The notes under the pieces were generated by a model that worked only from the letters and a program-made list of their open reading frames with translations, was not told the DNA's origin and ran no database searches. Of a stretch of DNA of 64,000 nucleotides, positions 23,109 through 34,204 are shown piece after piece (within the stretch, counting starts at the first letter, position 1; each line of letters begins with the position of its first letter). The stretch spans positions 1,850,001-1,914,000 of the forward strand of contig OX459110.1 of the NCBI GenBank assembly GCA_949775045.1, written 5' to 3'. This DNA comes from Metridium senile. Its lineage: Eukaryota > Cnidaria > Anthozoa > Actiniaria > Metridiidae. The position numbers and the translations under genes are program-made.

Positions 23109-23653
23109 GTAAGTTGACGCAATGAGACGTGCGTATTGATACGTTTTTGATATCAGTGTAATATAATGGTGATGTAAGATATTGTTGATGGTGATGCCAC
23201 GTAAGTTGACGTAATGAGACTTGCGTATTGATACGTTTTTGATATATAATATATATAATGGTGATGTTTGATGATGGTGGTGGTGATGGTGATGTCACGT
23301 AAGTTGACGTAATGAGACTTGCGTATTGATACGTTTTTGATATGTAATATAATGGTGATGTTAGATGTTGATGATGGTGATGGCTATGGTGATGATAGCT
23401 TTGATGGTGATGATGATAGTAATTATCATGATGGTGATAATAATGATGGTAATGGTGGTGATGATTACGTTTAACTTGATAGGGATGATGATCATGATGG
23501 TGATAATAATGATGGTGATAGTGATGATAGAGATGAAGATGCTGATGATGATTATGATTGTGAGCACCATTGTCAATGACGAATAAGATGACAATAGAAC
23601 TATTGATGACAACGATGATGATAATGATGATGATGATGATGATACTGATGATA

Positions 23654-23685
<32 letters not shown>

Positions 23686-23695
23686 ACTGATGATA

Positions 23696-23743
<48 letters not shown>

Positions 23744-24166
23744 CTGATGATAATGATGATGATGATGATGATGATGATGATACTGATGATAATGATGATG
23801 ATTATGATGATGATGATGATGATGATGATGATAATGATGCTGATGATGATGATGATGATGATGACGATGATAAAGATGATAATAATGATCATAATAATAA
23901 TGATGATGATGATGATAATGATTATGATTATGACATCAAATAAACTTAACTTAGTTGCAATTGATCCCCGCCGGAAAATTCCTAATGAAGACAATAATCA
24001 TGCATAATGCTAATACCTAATCTCTCCTGTTTACTCTCTAGAACGTCGCAAAAGGTATATAGGATGTCGCCAGTGGAATAACAACGATTACGGACGGCTG
24101 TATAAAGAATGTTGTCAAACCTCATGCACACTGGAGCACTTCCTGGGCTATTGCTGTCTTGCCTAG
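22934..24166 (+). CDS. Insulin-like peptide 1 (two coding exons, complete)
   Basis: Secreted prohormone of the insulin/relaxin family, expected to bind a receptor tyrosine kinase or leucine-rich-repeat GPCR. Coding exons are 22934-23108 and 24042-24166 (99 codons plus TAG). Residues 1-23 (MKTFTAILCSVLLLSLLSST) are a signal peptide. The B-like chain has two Cys separated by 14 residues (CWAKPQQITDLLSVNC), more than the usual 11. A furin-type RRKR site follows directly, so the C-peptide is absent or a few residues. The A-like chain has CCQTSCTLEHFLGYC, a full match to the insulin-family signature, plus an extra Cys before it and one after (CCLA at the C terminus), making eight in the mature peptide. 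The intron is phase 1, as in insulin genes. ATG was chosen because ATTTAG, a splice acceptor, ends two bases before it and the signal peptide starts there. The family call is firm; the subfamily is not. Confidence 0.88.
23105..23345 (+). repeat. Tandem triplication that includes the ILP1 5' splice site
   Basis: ACGTAAGTTGACG occurs at the true donor (GT at 23109) and again with GT at 23201 and 23299. Each copy is followed by AATGAGAC, TTGCGTATTGATACG and TTTTTGATAT. Use of the second or third donor would read into TGA nine codons after the true junction. Confidence 0.9.
23346..23938. repeat. (GAT)n microsatellite filling the ILP1 intron
   Basis: About 590 bp of GAT/GATGGT/AAT-type triplets making up most of the 933-bp intron. 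Long Met- or Ile-rich frames here are artefacts. Confidence 0.95.
24042..24166 (+). CDS. Insulin-like peptide 1, coding exon 2 (cleavage site and A-like chain)
   Basis: 125 nt after acceptor TTTACTCTCTAG. Reads QRRKRYIGC, then LYKECCQTSCTLEHFLGYC, CLA and TAG. Confidence 0.9.
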
Positions 24167-24187
24167 TCATATAGAACAAACACACTC

Positions 24188-24240
24188 ACTGCAAAACAGT
24201 CCTCCGAGTTTTCATCTAACAGCAGTGACTGTTTTGCAGT
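24188..24240 (+). other. Perfect 14-bp stem-loop in the ILP1 3' UTR
   Basis: ACTGCAAAACAGTC (24188-24201) and GACTGTTTTGCAGT (24227-24240) pair without mismatch around a 25-base loop, 22 bp after the stop codon. It could be an mRNA structural element, or the remains of a MITE. Confidence 0.5.
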
Positions 24241-24404
24241 CTATCGGATTCACCCTCACATAGTATAACAAAGAACTAGAATTAAACTGATAATCTAGAT
24301 ATTATCAATTATCTTAAATTAAATTATCTAAAAATTATGATATTAGTAAGATTTTGAAAAGTTGAAAAATTATGTCAATATATAAATATGTCAACTCGTT
24401 ATAT

Positions 24405-24520
24405 ACATACTACCAGAATGCTTTGCCTACGTACTATATTTTGTTAAATAATTATTCTCAACAAGAGGGGAATAAAATTCTGAATAAGAATGAAAATTCG
24501 CAAAGCATTCTGGTACTGGT
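24405..24520. mobile_element. Small inverted-repeat element (ACCAGAATGCTTTGC ends)
   Basis: TACCAGAATGCTTTGCCTACG and CGCAAAGCATTCTGGTA are inverted at its ends. It contains AATAAA near 24470, which could serve as the ILP1 polyadenylation signal. A perfect CRE (TGACGTCA) follows at 24528-24535. Confidence 0.6.
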
Positions 24521-24900
24521 ATTACAATGACGTCATTGTGCCGAATCTAATGTAAACAAATTCAAACACAAGATTTTGACATTAGATCATTCAGCACACG
24601 TTAAGTGCAACGTTGGAACCTTTCTAATATTGTAATTTTTCTTCAACCTACAATAAATCAATATTTGTAATTAAATATAATAAGTTAACAAGAGAAAATT
24701 GAATAGAACATTACTTTGTGTATAGAGAAAAAGCTTAATTATACTTTAATTCAAAGCACTATATACGAAACAAGCCCAGATTCTTGCGATTTATATGCAT
24801 AAATCGATTTGAGATATGGCGGCCATTTTGAAAAACAGTTTTCAAGAAGCGAGTGAAAAGAGTATCCAGGCGTTACTTGTCTCTCCGTGAAATAGGTGTA

Positions 24901-25114
24901 AAGGCCCGGGCAAACGGTTTCAACATTTGCTTCAACATCCGTTCGATTTTGTTGTATGGCAATGTTTAAACGCTTTTAAACTCTTTCAACATTGTTGAAA
25001 CGTGTTGAAACGATGTTGAATTGATGTTGAAAGAGTTTAAAAACGTTTAAACATTGCCATTCAACAAAATCGAACGGATGTTGAAGCAAATGTTGAAACC
25101 GTTTGCCCGGGTCT
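24901..25114. mobile_element. MITE family 1, copy 2
   Basis: Nearly perfect palindrome: AAGGCCCGGGCAAACGG at the left, CCGTTTGCCCGGGTCT at the right, with internal GTTTAAACGCTTTTAAAC and TTTAAAAACGTTTAAAC. This is the uninterrupted version of the element at 1419-1688. Confidence 0.85.
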
Positions 25115-25239
25115 GTATATGATTAATATGGCATTTAACATGCACTCACCTCTAATCAATACAACACATTATTTCAGTAAATACTGAAGATGAAATAAAA
25201 ATTCAGCCTGAGTTCTCATACACGTACAAAAGCTCTTTA

Positions 25240-25522
25240 GCTCACAGTTCCCTGCGCCATCTTGAAGGGCAGTCTGGCCTTTGTATCGAAACGAAACGAC
25301 TATATATATACCCCTACTTTATTTAAGACATTTAGGGGCCGGACACCCCCCTACCACCTTAAGAGCCCTTATAATTGTATCACCCCTCAAATTTCTGGAT
25401 CCGCCCCTGGACATGTGAATAATTGTCCCGCAAGGTGTTAAAAGGTCTTTATCATTGTAAGCTCAAAGTCCTTCTCGCTTCGATGTAAAGGCCCGGCTAC
25501 CTTTCAAGATGGCGCAGGGAAT
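25240..25522. mobile_element. MITE family 4 (TTCCCTGCGCCATCTTGAA ends)
   Basis: Terminal inverted repeats CAGTTCCCTGCGCCATC (25242) and CAAGATGGCGCAGGGAA (about 25505-25521). The interior contains ATTGTAAGCTCAAAG and a partial family-3 MITE. A half copy is at 56291-56410 in Rabin8 intron 4. Confidence 0.7.
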
Positions 25523-26914
25523 CGAACTAGTGAAAGAAGCTATTTCAGGATTTTTTTGGTTTTGTTGTATACTGCATATTGCATCTCTACCGGTGGAATA
25601 GAGGGAAATGCACGCTATGTAAATAAAGAAAAAACATGAACACCGCAAAATGACATTAAAAGATTGCTTGGGAAGTGGGCGGTTTGCGGTTACGGGGGTA
25701 AGGGTTTACGGTTACGGGGTTTCGCGTTATTGTTGGTGCGGTTTTGCTTTTGTTTTTTATTTATATGTGCAATTTCGTTTTCATTTTCGGGCGCGGTAAA
25801 CAGTGAACAACGTTTTTCTACGGCAAAAAATTATTATTCAAATCCAACACGTCAAAGTCAAACGTCTACGCATGCGTGGCAAAATTTTCACAGCGGCAAA
25901 TTTGACATTTTAAACATTAGGAATTTCGGACTACAGTGTTTGAAGTCGATTTATAAGAAATTTCCTGAATATATAAGCTTAAAATTTCGTGTACATAACC
26001 TTTGTTATATTTTGAAGCTACCATGAGTCTATACTTTTGTATTTTGGTTTATATTTTGAGAAAAAAGCGATGAACGTCGTATACACTCCATCGTTTTTTT
26101 ATAGAGTCCGTGCGAATGTCAGATTTGTGTGCTGGATATATCATTTTACGTGTTTTTTTGGGGCATGCGTAGTCGTTTAATCGATGTGTTTCCAAATCTT
26201 TCAACTTCCCGTTGTCTTGTTTTGTTCAAGATTTATATATCTATTGCGGTTGCGGATTCTTAGTAAATTTTGCATGATAGATGTATTGCCTAAGCATAAG
26301 CTAAACAAGAAACGATAACAAAAATATAAAAAAAAAAATGATTTGCGTCTTTTGTCAAAAAATACAGCGGTGCTAGATAACATGAAACTCGAAGTGGGGT
26401 ATTGACAATATTGACAGGTATTGAGTAATAAATTGTTCATATTCTGTCCACAGGAAGGCCCGACTTGTAACTTCTCACACAAAGAGATCAATTAACACAT
26501 TTTCAAAACACAAAGATCTACAAATATCACTTTCGTAATAGTCGAGGAAGTCGGTATTCTAAACCATCTCTCCTCGAGATAGTACATTGTGAAAACTTAC
26601 ATATGTTTAAGTGCTTACTAGAGATGTTGTGATTAAACTCTAAAACGATTTGACTCCTTAATCTTGATAGTAAAATAGAAAGTTCATAACCAAGAGTGTC
26701 CATCTCAGTAATAGAATATTAAGTTATTCGTTGCTCTCATCAATTTGTTTCTGTGAATCAATGGCCATTTTTTCTCGAAAACATATGAAAAAGGGTCATT
26801 ATAGTTTTGTTTTTTTGCGTGGAAGAAAAAACTCCATTCAAATAACAGAATTAGTTAAACCCAAAAGAACGAAAAATTATTTCAAAATGATAAAAAATAT
26901 GTACAATTTACACC
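25523..26914. other. No supported gene; one unexplained 120-codon frame
   Basis: 25664-26026 (+) is open for 120 codons with a hydrophobic run (FCFCFLFICAISFSFSG) that could be a signal anchor, but it starts in GGTTACGG-type simple repeats and has no recognisable domain. A piece of the element at 47159-47393 (GCGGTGCTAGATAACATG) lies near 26370. Confidence 0.2.
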
Positions 26915-27110
26915 TAAATTGCAAGAACGTTGTCCTGACTTTTGTAATTTAGTGGGAAAGGAATTAATTAAAAGAGAAAAGAAGATCACTCAATCTAAAC
27001 TATTTCTCGAAAAAAGTGTGCAGCTTGCAATTGAGTGATCTTCTTTTGTCTTTTAATCAATCCCTTTCCCACCAAATTATAAAAGTCAGGACAGCGTTTT
27101 TGCAATGATT
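26915..27110. mobile_element. Inverted-repeat element (palindrome)
   Basis: Arms 26920-26998 and 27031-27108: TGTCCTGACTTTTGTAATTT, GTGGGAAAGG and AGAAGATCACTCAAT are each present inverted on the other side. Confidence 0.85.
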
Positions 27111-27382
27111 ATGTATATATGATTTATTGAATAAAAAAAGTCTTCAATAGTCTCCTAAAATTATCTAAGTCTGTGCAAAATCTTTTATCCCTTGTTAGAT
27201 CATTTCAGAGTTTGGCATCCGCATAAGAGATCTTCCTCCAAATGACTTGTGTTTAATAGTGATGGATAATAAGATCATTGTTTCCATTTTTTTCATAGGT
27301 GTTTTTTTTCATTTCCTATATTACCAAGTTAATATATTAATTTTGGACATGATTGATGCTAACTGAGCTTTTTAATCGCACC

Positions 27383-27608
27383 TTAAATGTATAACCGGAG
27401 ATAATAAATCGATTTTAATTTCAAATAAGAATGGTCACAGCTGCTGTGCGCATGCGTTATCTATAGATGTTCCCACACGTGTGTTCGTACCACCTTAAAT
27501 GTATAACCGGAGATAATAAATCGATTATAATTTCAAAAAAGAATGGTCACAGCTGCTGTGCGCATGCGTTATCTATAGATGTTCCCACACGTGTGATCGT
27601 ACCACGCT
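27383..27608 (+). repeat. Tandem duplication of 113 bp
   Basis: Two copies of a segment with AAATGTATAACCGGAGATAA, CAGCTGCTGTGCGCATGCG and CCCACACGTGTG. Each copy holds an NRF1-like GCGCATGCG and an E-box palindrome CACGTG. Confidence 0.9.
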
Positions 27609-27814
27609 TTACAATGTCAGAGAGCTGTCGAGATATGGTTGATGTAGTCTTCAGGTATTGGTTAGTTGAGACGGAAGGAAACAGGTCTCAAAGATGTGTT
27701 TGATATCAAACTGAGGGTCTCTAAATGTCTCATCTGTCCATGGTTCATATCTTGGCGGATTCTGCGATTTGTGCAGGCTATCAGAGGTAAGTTTGAAGTT
27801 AATGCAGTAAATAA

Positions 27815-28432
27815 TACTCTCTTTTATACGGTGTATAAGTTACCATTTTTCATTGACCAAACAGTAACGTCCAAACGTCCCTAAGTAACAATTTACTCTC
27901 TTTTATACGGTGTATAAGTTACCATTTTTCATTGACCAAACAGTAACGTCCAAACGTCCCTAAGTAACAATTTACTCTCTTTTATACGGTGTATAAGTTA
28001 CCATTTTTCATTGACCAAACATTAATGTCCAAACGTCCGTAAGTAACAATTTACTCTCTTTTATACGGTGTATAAGTTATCATTTTTCATTGACCAAACA
28101 TTAACGTCCAAACGTCAGTAAGTAACAATTTATTTCACACAATGTATAGATTAAATTACCATTTTAATTTACTCAGACGAAGGATTAACGCCCTAAACGT
28201 CAGTAAGTAACACTCTCTTTTATACGGTGTATAAGTTACCATTTTAACTCAGACGAAGGATTAACGCCCTAAACGTCAGTAGGTAACACTCTCTTTTATA
28301 CGATGTATAAGTTACCATTTTTACTCTGACGAAGGATTAACGTCCTAAACGTCAGTAAGTAACACTCTCTTTTATACGGTGTATAAGTTACCATTTTTAC
28401 TCCGACGAAATATTAACGTCCTCAACGTCCAT
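27815..28432 (+). repeat. Satellite B array 3 (about 8 copies, two subtypes)
   Basis: Four units (27820-28135) have CATTGACCAAACAGTAACG in place of the ACTCCGACGAAGG box. The next four units have the standard box, including CTCTGACGAAGG. Confidence 0.9.
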
Positions 28433-28896
28433 ACTGTTGACAGGGCATTGGCGTATACTAGAACCCGCAATGCCCGAAGCGTTCTCTTTTAAACCTCACA
28501 TTGACGCATTGGATATACGTCATATTAAAGCTACGTGGTGTACGAAGCAGACATATATCCGTTTACGTGTGGACACCCGTAAAAACGTATACGGCGCGTA
28601 TCCGTTAAGTTTGTTTTTCTATATGTTTTTGTGTGGGCAGATGAAGTCCTTAGACGTAGGGTAGATATATCGTGGGCGTATAAACCTATAGCTATTTTAA
28701 CGTTGATCATCTTGAATTACGAAACCTATGACGCTGATCTGAGACCAAGAGGGATTGTGGGAGTTTATTGAACTCCTTCCACACTTGCAGGAGTAATAAG
28801 ATCCTGTCCAAGTTTAGAATTATTTACTAACTACATTATCATGCAATAGGTATTGATATTATATATTATAGTTTTAAATTTTTAGATTTTTCAGAT
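28433..28896. other. No gene recognised
   Basis: One 75-codon frame without domain or splice support; otherwise A+T-rich. Confidence 0.6.
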
Positions 28897-29041
28897 TAGA
28901 GTACAAACACTAAAAGTGTGCAACGTAAATACCACTAAATACTTCTAAATTATGCAAATTCTTTTGTTCTCTATTGTTTAATCAACACTATTTAGTGGTA
29001 AAAAGTACAAAGTATTGCACACTTTTAGTGTTTGTACTCTA
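28897..29041 (+). mobile_element. MITE family 2, copy 2
   Basis: Same element as 3003-3147 with few changes, TA on both sides, same orientation, 145 bp. Confidence 0.85.
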
Positions 29042-29069
29042 TATTCTTACTTAATTAGTTTGACTAAAA

Positions 29070-29223
29070 TAGAGTACAAACACTAAAAGTGTGCAATACT
29101 TTGTACTATTTACCACTAAATTAAATAGTCTGTGTTGATTAAACAATAGGGAACAAAAGAATTTGCATAATTTAGCAGTATTTAGTGGTATTTATGTTGC
29201 ACACTTTTAGTGTTTGTACTCTA
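29070..29223 (-). mobile_element. MITE family 2, copy 3 (inverted, next to copy 2)
   Basis: Same element in the opposite orientation, 28 bp from copy 2 and TA-flanked. The two copies together make a head-to-head pair. Confidence 0.85.
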
Positions 29224-29613
29224 GTCTTAGTATCATTGTCACATATTAATTTTATATATTATATTGTATTTATTTGTCGTACAGCGCTTTGCGCATCCAA
29301 TATATAGAAATATAGTTATTATTGTTATTATTTATTATTTATAAATACAATTCTTTTTTTTACTAGCTGCTCTTGATAGTTAATTTTTTAATTTGCTGTA
29401 TTTGACGCGTTGCAAAATATTTTTGGTCATATAAATGGTCATAAATCGACTTGCATTTTATTTGGATATGAAACTGTTTTGTTGAGTTTACACTAAAATA
29501 TGGCAAATTATAACTCCGAAATTTTGCTTTTGACAATCCTGACTACAATGCATGCATTTCGGTCTTGAAAAGCACTATTAGGTATTTAGTATAAAGCTAT
29601 TTGAAGTAATGTT
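29224..29613. other. No gene recognised
   Basis: A+T-rich; a short piece near 29285 (GCGCTTTGCGCATCCAAT) resembles retroelement tails. Confidence 0.55.
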
Positions 29614-30190
29614 TAAAGTCCGACAATGAGGACTGGACGGGATTTCAAGTCCGCGCAACTGAGTTCCAGTCCGAGGCGCAGCAAGGACTTGAAATCCCGT
29701 CCGGTCCGAATTGGAGGACTTTGAACGACTTCTCAAACTCAATAATTATTTGGGAGGAATCTTCGTCTATAGATATTTAGCCATTTTACTATAATGAAAC
29801 TATTATCTGATAGTTATGCATGCATGGATAATTTCTATAACAGTTTAAAACATTCCGTTCTGGTCAACGAATTAGCTTGTGGCTTAATGGTAAGCAATAG
29901 GAATTAGTAAGTTAGTGGTTAGAAGTTCGAGTCTCGGTACTGGTTACCATGAAAATATTTCAAGAGTCTTTTAATACTTTAAAAAGTAAAGTTAAATAAG
30001 GAACTATGTTTTTTCTGGGCTAATATTTGTGTCACTATATAAAGCGTTAACAAAGTATATTGAATAATTTCCAAGTACGGCGGACTTTGAAATGATTTCA
30101 AAGTACTTTGGAGCGGACTTTGAAATGATTTCAAAGTACTTTATTGGAGCGGACCTTCCCGGGGTTTCAAAGTTCATCATGTGATCTAAT
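29614..30190. mobile_element. Composite foldback element 2
   Basis: 29614-29723 forms a hairpin (GGACTGGACGGGATTTCAAG against CTTGAAATCCCGTCCGG) with GAGGCGCAGC in the loop. A tRNA-like module follows (B box AGTTCGAGTCT at 29924-29934). At the right are two tandem hairpins containing GGACTTTGAAATGATTTC near 30078-30150. Same order of parts as 16116-17750, with unrelated hairpin sequence. Confidence 0.5.
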
Positions 30191-30414
30191 TCGAGACACC
30201 TGGTTGGCTGATTACCTCATGAATTATTAATAAGTTTGAGAAAAAACGTTCAAGAATAATGAATAGTACATTCCAAGACCAAACGGCATTGTGGGTCTCA
30301 TTAATTTGAAATATAAAATACATATACAGCGACATTTACTCCCCATAACTAGCTCGTATATTAATGTTTTGAATGGAATGCACTAAAAATAAAAGAACTA
30401 ATTACTATTCATGG

Positions 30415-30605
30415 AAACTAGCGAGTAAACTAATACAGGCTGCGTCGATGTTTGATATAAATGATAGGTAATATAATGAAATGTGTAACACTGTAAAAAA
30501 TACTGACTTAACTTTACTGACGTTTCGACGTTGGTCTAACTCTTTTACTCCGACGAAGGGCTAAAGCTCGAAACGTCAGTAAAGTTAAGTCAACATTTTT
30601 TGTTA
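30415..30605 (+). repeat. Satellite C copies (one plus, one minus) facing each other
   Basis: A plus-oriented unit (GGAAACTAGCGAGTAAAC) ends in TTTACTGACGTTTCGACG. It is followed by the minus-type hammerhead-like half TTTTACTCCGACGAAGGGC, TAAAGCTCGAAACGTCAG at about 30540-30590. Confidence 0.8.
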
Positions 30606-31045
30606 TAAATTTCATCATATTAGCTATTATTTATTATTTTACTAATAATAATGCCTGTCCCAAAATTTCATTTCTGTCTTGCAATGCGCTATTCAGTATG
30701 CAGTATTCAGTATTCTACGTTTTTTGAAATACCTAGTGTACATAGTATATTATTCAACTTTCTTAAAAAAGCTGTATGGCAAACGAATTGGAATACGTAT
30801 GGACAGGCCTCCCCCGCCAAAGCGAACCCTAACTGCGCCAGAACTTCGACAGGAAACTGTATCTTTGTTTACATCTTTCTGTCGAGTTGGTAAAAATACT
30901 TTCACATGACAATGGACGTTTTTGATATCGTTTATAAATACATCTAGAAAACTCGACATACTTACACGTCACTGGCGCTTGCTGTGAATGATTATGTATG
31001 TACACGTTTCCAGGAGAGTACTCATCAAAATATACAAATAACTAA
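30606..31045. other. No gene recognised
   Basis: Overlapping short frames on both strands; none has a recognisable domain. Confidence 0.55.
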
Positions 31046-31510
31046 CTTGATTTTGAGGAGATTAGGCGCGCGGACACGTCGCAAAAACAGGTAATTCAAC
31101 TTAAACACTATTTGTTTATAACAAAGTTCATTTTGAGAAGATTATTTGGTACTTAGGCGCGCGGACACGTCGTAAAAACAGGTGATTCAACTTAAACACT
31201 ATTTGTTTATAACAAAGTTCATTTTGAGAAGATTATTAGGTACTTGGCGCGCGGACACAACCCAGAAAAGGTAATTTAACTTAAGCACTATTTGTTTATT
31301 TTAGTTAATTGTAATTTTTTATGTACTTTAAGTAAGCGCGTATTTAATGACAAAATGGTATGATGTGAATCTGGATTTACAAAAATAAATCATTTACAAA
31401 ACAATCTTTTGGGAACATTAGTGTGACTTAGGCAAACGGACACGACCCAGAAAAGGTAATTCAACTTCAGCACTATTTGTTTACTGTTTATTTTAGTTAA
31501 TTGTAATTTT
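31046..31510 (+). repeat. Tandem repeat, about 88-bp unit, 3 copies plus one distant
   Basis: Units contain AGGCGCGCGGACACG, AGGTAATTCAACTTAAAC and ACTATTTGTTTATAAC; starts near 31070, 31155 and 31242, then a diverged copy at 31430. Confidence 0.8.
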
Positions 31511-31654
31511 TATGTACCTAATTTAAATAAACGCTTATTGAATAACTGGAAGAAAGGAAAGAGAATAGTAATACAATAGTAATACATCTGAAATTATAAT
31601 TATAAAAACAAATCAAGCAAAAATATCTAAAATTACATATACAGACACAAATGG

Positions 31655-31775
31655 AAACTAGCGAATAACTAGTATAGGCTGCGTCAGTCGGTTTGATATA
31701 AACGATAGCCGGGTAATATAATGAAATTTATAACATAAATGTAAGCTTAACTTTACTGACGTTTCGAGCATACTC
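31655..31775 (+). repeat. Satellite C single copy
   Basis: ACTAGCGAATAACTAG, GGCTGCGTCAGTCGG and TTACTGACGTTTCGAGC; degenerate. Confidence 0.8.
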
Positions 31776-31807
31776 CGACTAAGTAAATCATTTTTTTACT
31801 TACTTAG

Positions 31808-32567
<760 letters not shown>

Positions 32568-32835
32568 CTAACTCTCCGACGAAGGATAGCTAAAGCTCGG
32601 AACGTCAGTAAAGTTAAGTCAACATTTTTTATGGTGTTACAAATTTCATTCTATTACATATCGTTATATCAAACACCGACGCAGCCTATACTAGTTTACT
32701 CGCTAGTTGCCATTTATATTTAGTAAAGTTAAGTCAACATTTTTTACGGTGTTACAAATTTCATTCTATTACATATCGTTATATCAAACACCGACGCAGC
32801 CTATACTATAGTTTACTCGCTAGTTTCCAATTATG
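32568..32835 (-). repeat. Satellite C, two copies
   Basis: Hammerhead-like half near 32572-32610 (CTCCGACGAAGG, AGCTCGGAACGTCAG), followed by two 95-bp-type units. Confidence 0.85.
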
Positions 32836-33285
32836 TTTAAAATAATTTAGATATTAAAGGAACTGACGTAAGAAGTAGGGCCTGCTGTCGACGCGGAGAC
32901 CATGCCTTTGAACTGTTGAACAAAATTTGAAATAGCGGTTTCCACTCGAAAAACTTTTATTTGCACATTTATTAACTTTGTAAGTTCTTTTACAAAAACA
33001 AGGAGGGTCATTTTAAGTGCATAGTAATGGCTGCTCATACATACATAACAAAATGCTTATACTGATTGCTGCCAGTTCTTATGTTTCCGCCATTGCCCTT
33101 CGTATAGACCATTCGTTTATTTGGAGCGGATGCATATTACGAACTGTTTGGCGCCAAATGTCATAGTTGAACGCGTACGAGTAATAAACAAACTAGACTA
33201 GATCGGATAGAAAATACAGAAGGGCCGGGTTTATTTGAAAAACAACTAATTAGATAATATCGAATAGTATTGTCAACTTCATATA
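32836..33285. other. No supported gene
   Basis: A 63-codon minus-strand frame (33038-32847) has normal amino-acid composition (for example VFRVETAISNFVQQFKG) but no known domain or clear splice sites; left uncalled. Confidence 0.35.
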
Positions 33286-33395
33286 ACATTATTATTATCA
33301 ACATATATTAATCCTATATAATAACTGTCATCTTCATCATTATCAATATCATCATCGTCATCATCGATCATCATCATCATTATCAATAATAAGTA
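33286..33395. repeat. (CAT)n-rich microsatellite
   Basis: Imperfect ATC triplets. Confidence 0.8.
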
Positions 33396-33445
33396 AATGC
33401 TTTGCAATATAGTATGAAATTGAACGAAATAAGAATTATAATACA

Positions 33446-33490
33446 CGATCGACGTTTCGAGATGTCCATGATCTCATTATCAAGTGGAAA
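33446..33490 (-). ncRNA. Degenerate hammerhead-like motif
   Basis: On the minus strand: TTGATAA (two changes from CTGATGA), a stem II of GAGA/UCUC closing a 9-base loop, then GAAACGTC. This is the same order as the better motif at 640-690, but I see no stem I pairing around it. Probably a decayed relic. Confidence 0.25.
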
Positions 33491-33538
33491 CTAGTGTTTT
33501 TTATGTTCTAATGTAAAGTCAACTGTTAAATTTAAATG

Positions 33539-33944
33539 AATTGGCCTTTTCCAAAACAAGTAAAGGACTGGGTACTAGTCTCTCTAATTAATGTAATTAA
33601 AAAATGAGCCTCATAATTAAATAGAGCACATCAAGATATGTAAGATTCCTGAGTTTGGTTGCATTTGGTTGTATTCTAACCAAGATACAGCCTCATAAAA
33701 ATGCCTAAAAATAGAAGGAAATGTATGGTTTGGAAGAACGCCTGTCCTTCCAATCCATACATTCCTTTGTAATTTTAGGCAGTTTTGAATGGCTGTAACT
33801 CACTCAATATCCAACCAAAAGCAACAAATCTCAGGAATCTTACATATCTTGATCTGCTCTTTTATATTATGAGGTTCATTTCTTAATTACATTAATTTGG
33901 GAGATTAGTACCCAGTCCTTCACTCGTTTTGGAAAAGGCCAATT
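33539..33944. mobile_element. Long palindromic element (AATTGGCCTTTTCC ends)
   Basis: Two arms of about 195 bp meet near 33740. The outer ends are AATTGGCCTTTTCCAAAAC and GTTTTGGAAAAGGCCAATT. Both arms carry TACTAGTCTC/GAGATTAGTACCC and ATCAAGATATGTAAG / CTTACATATCTTGAT. Non-coding foldback element. Confidence 0.85.
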
Positions 33945-34204
33945 ATTGCCATCGCCATATGTCAATGTTACATTTTTTCAATTAAATGTAACTATTTCAA
34001 TAATTCAGCAAGGTCATTGGACCCGCCTCTCAAGGATAAAAAACATCCTAACTCTTCATCCCCCATGGTTGGCCATCTCTCCCACGAATAATGGCTTCAA
34101 TTTCGATTCATTATTAGTTTCCCCTTCAGTGTACAGACTGTCGACCTCCTGGGCAGTGGTTAGTCGACCACGGGAACGCAGAGTTTCTAAACGTATTCCA
34201 AGCC

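Noticed and set aside
25664..26026. 120-codon frame with a hydrophobic segment
   Set aside because: Starts within GGTTACGG-type simple repeats; no domain, no splice or polyadenylation support. Kept only as a note.
29876..29950. Candidate tRNA gene
   Set aside because: Only a B-box-like segment and a weak A box; no cloverleaf.
32847..33038. 63-codon minus-strand frame with ordinary composition
   Set aside because: No known domain, no good splice sites and too short to judge.
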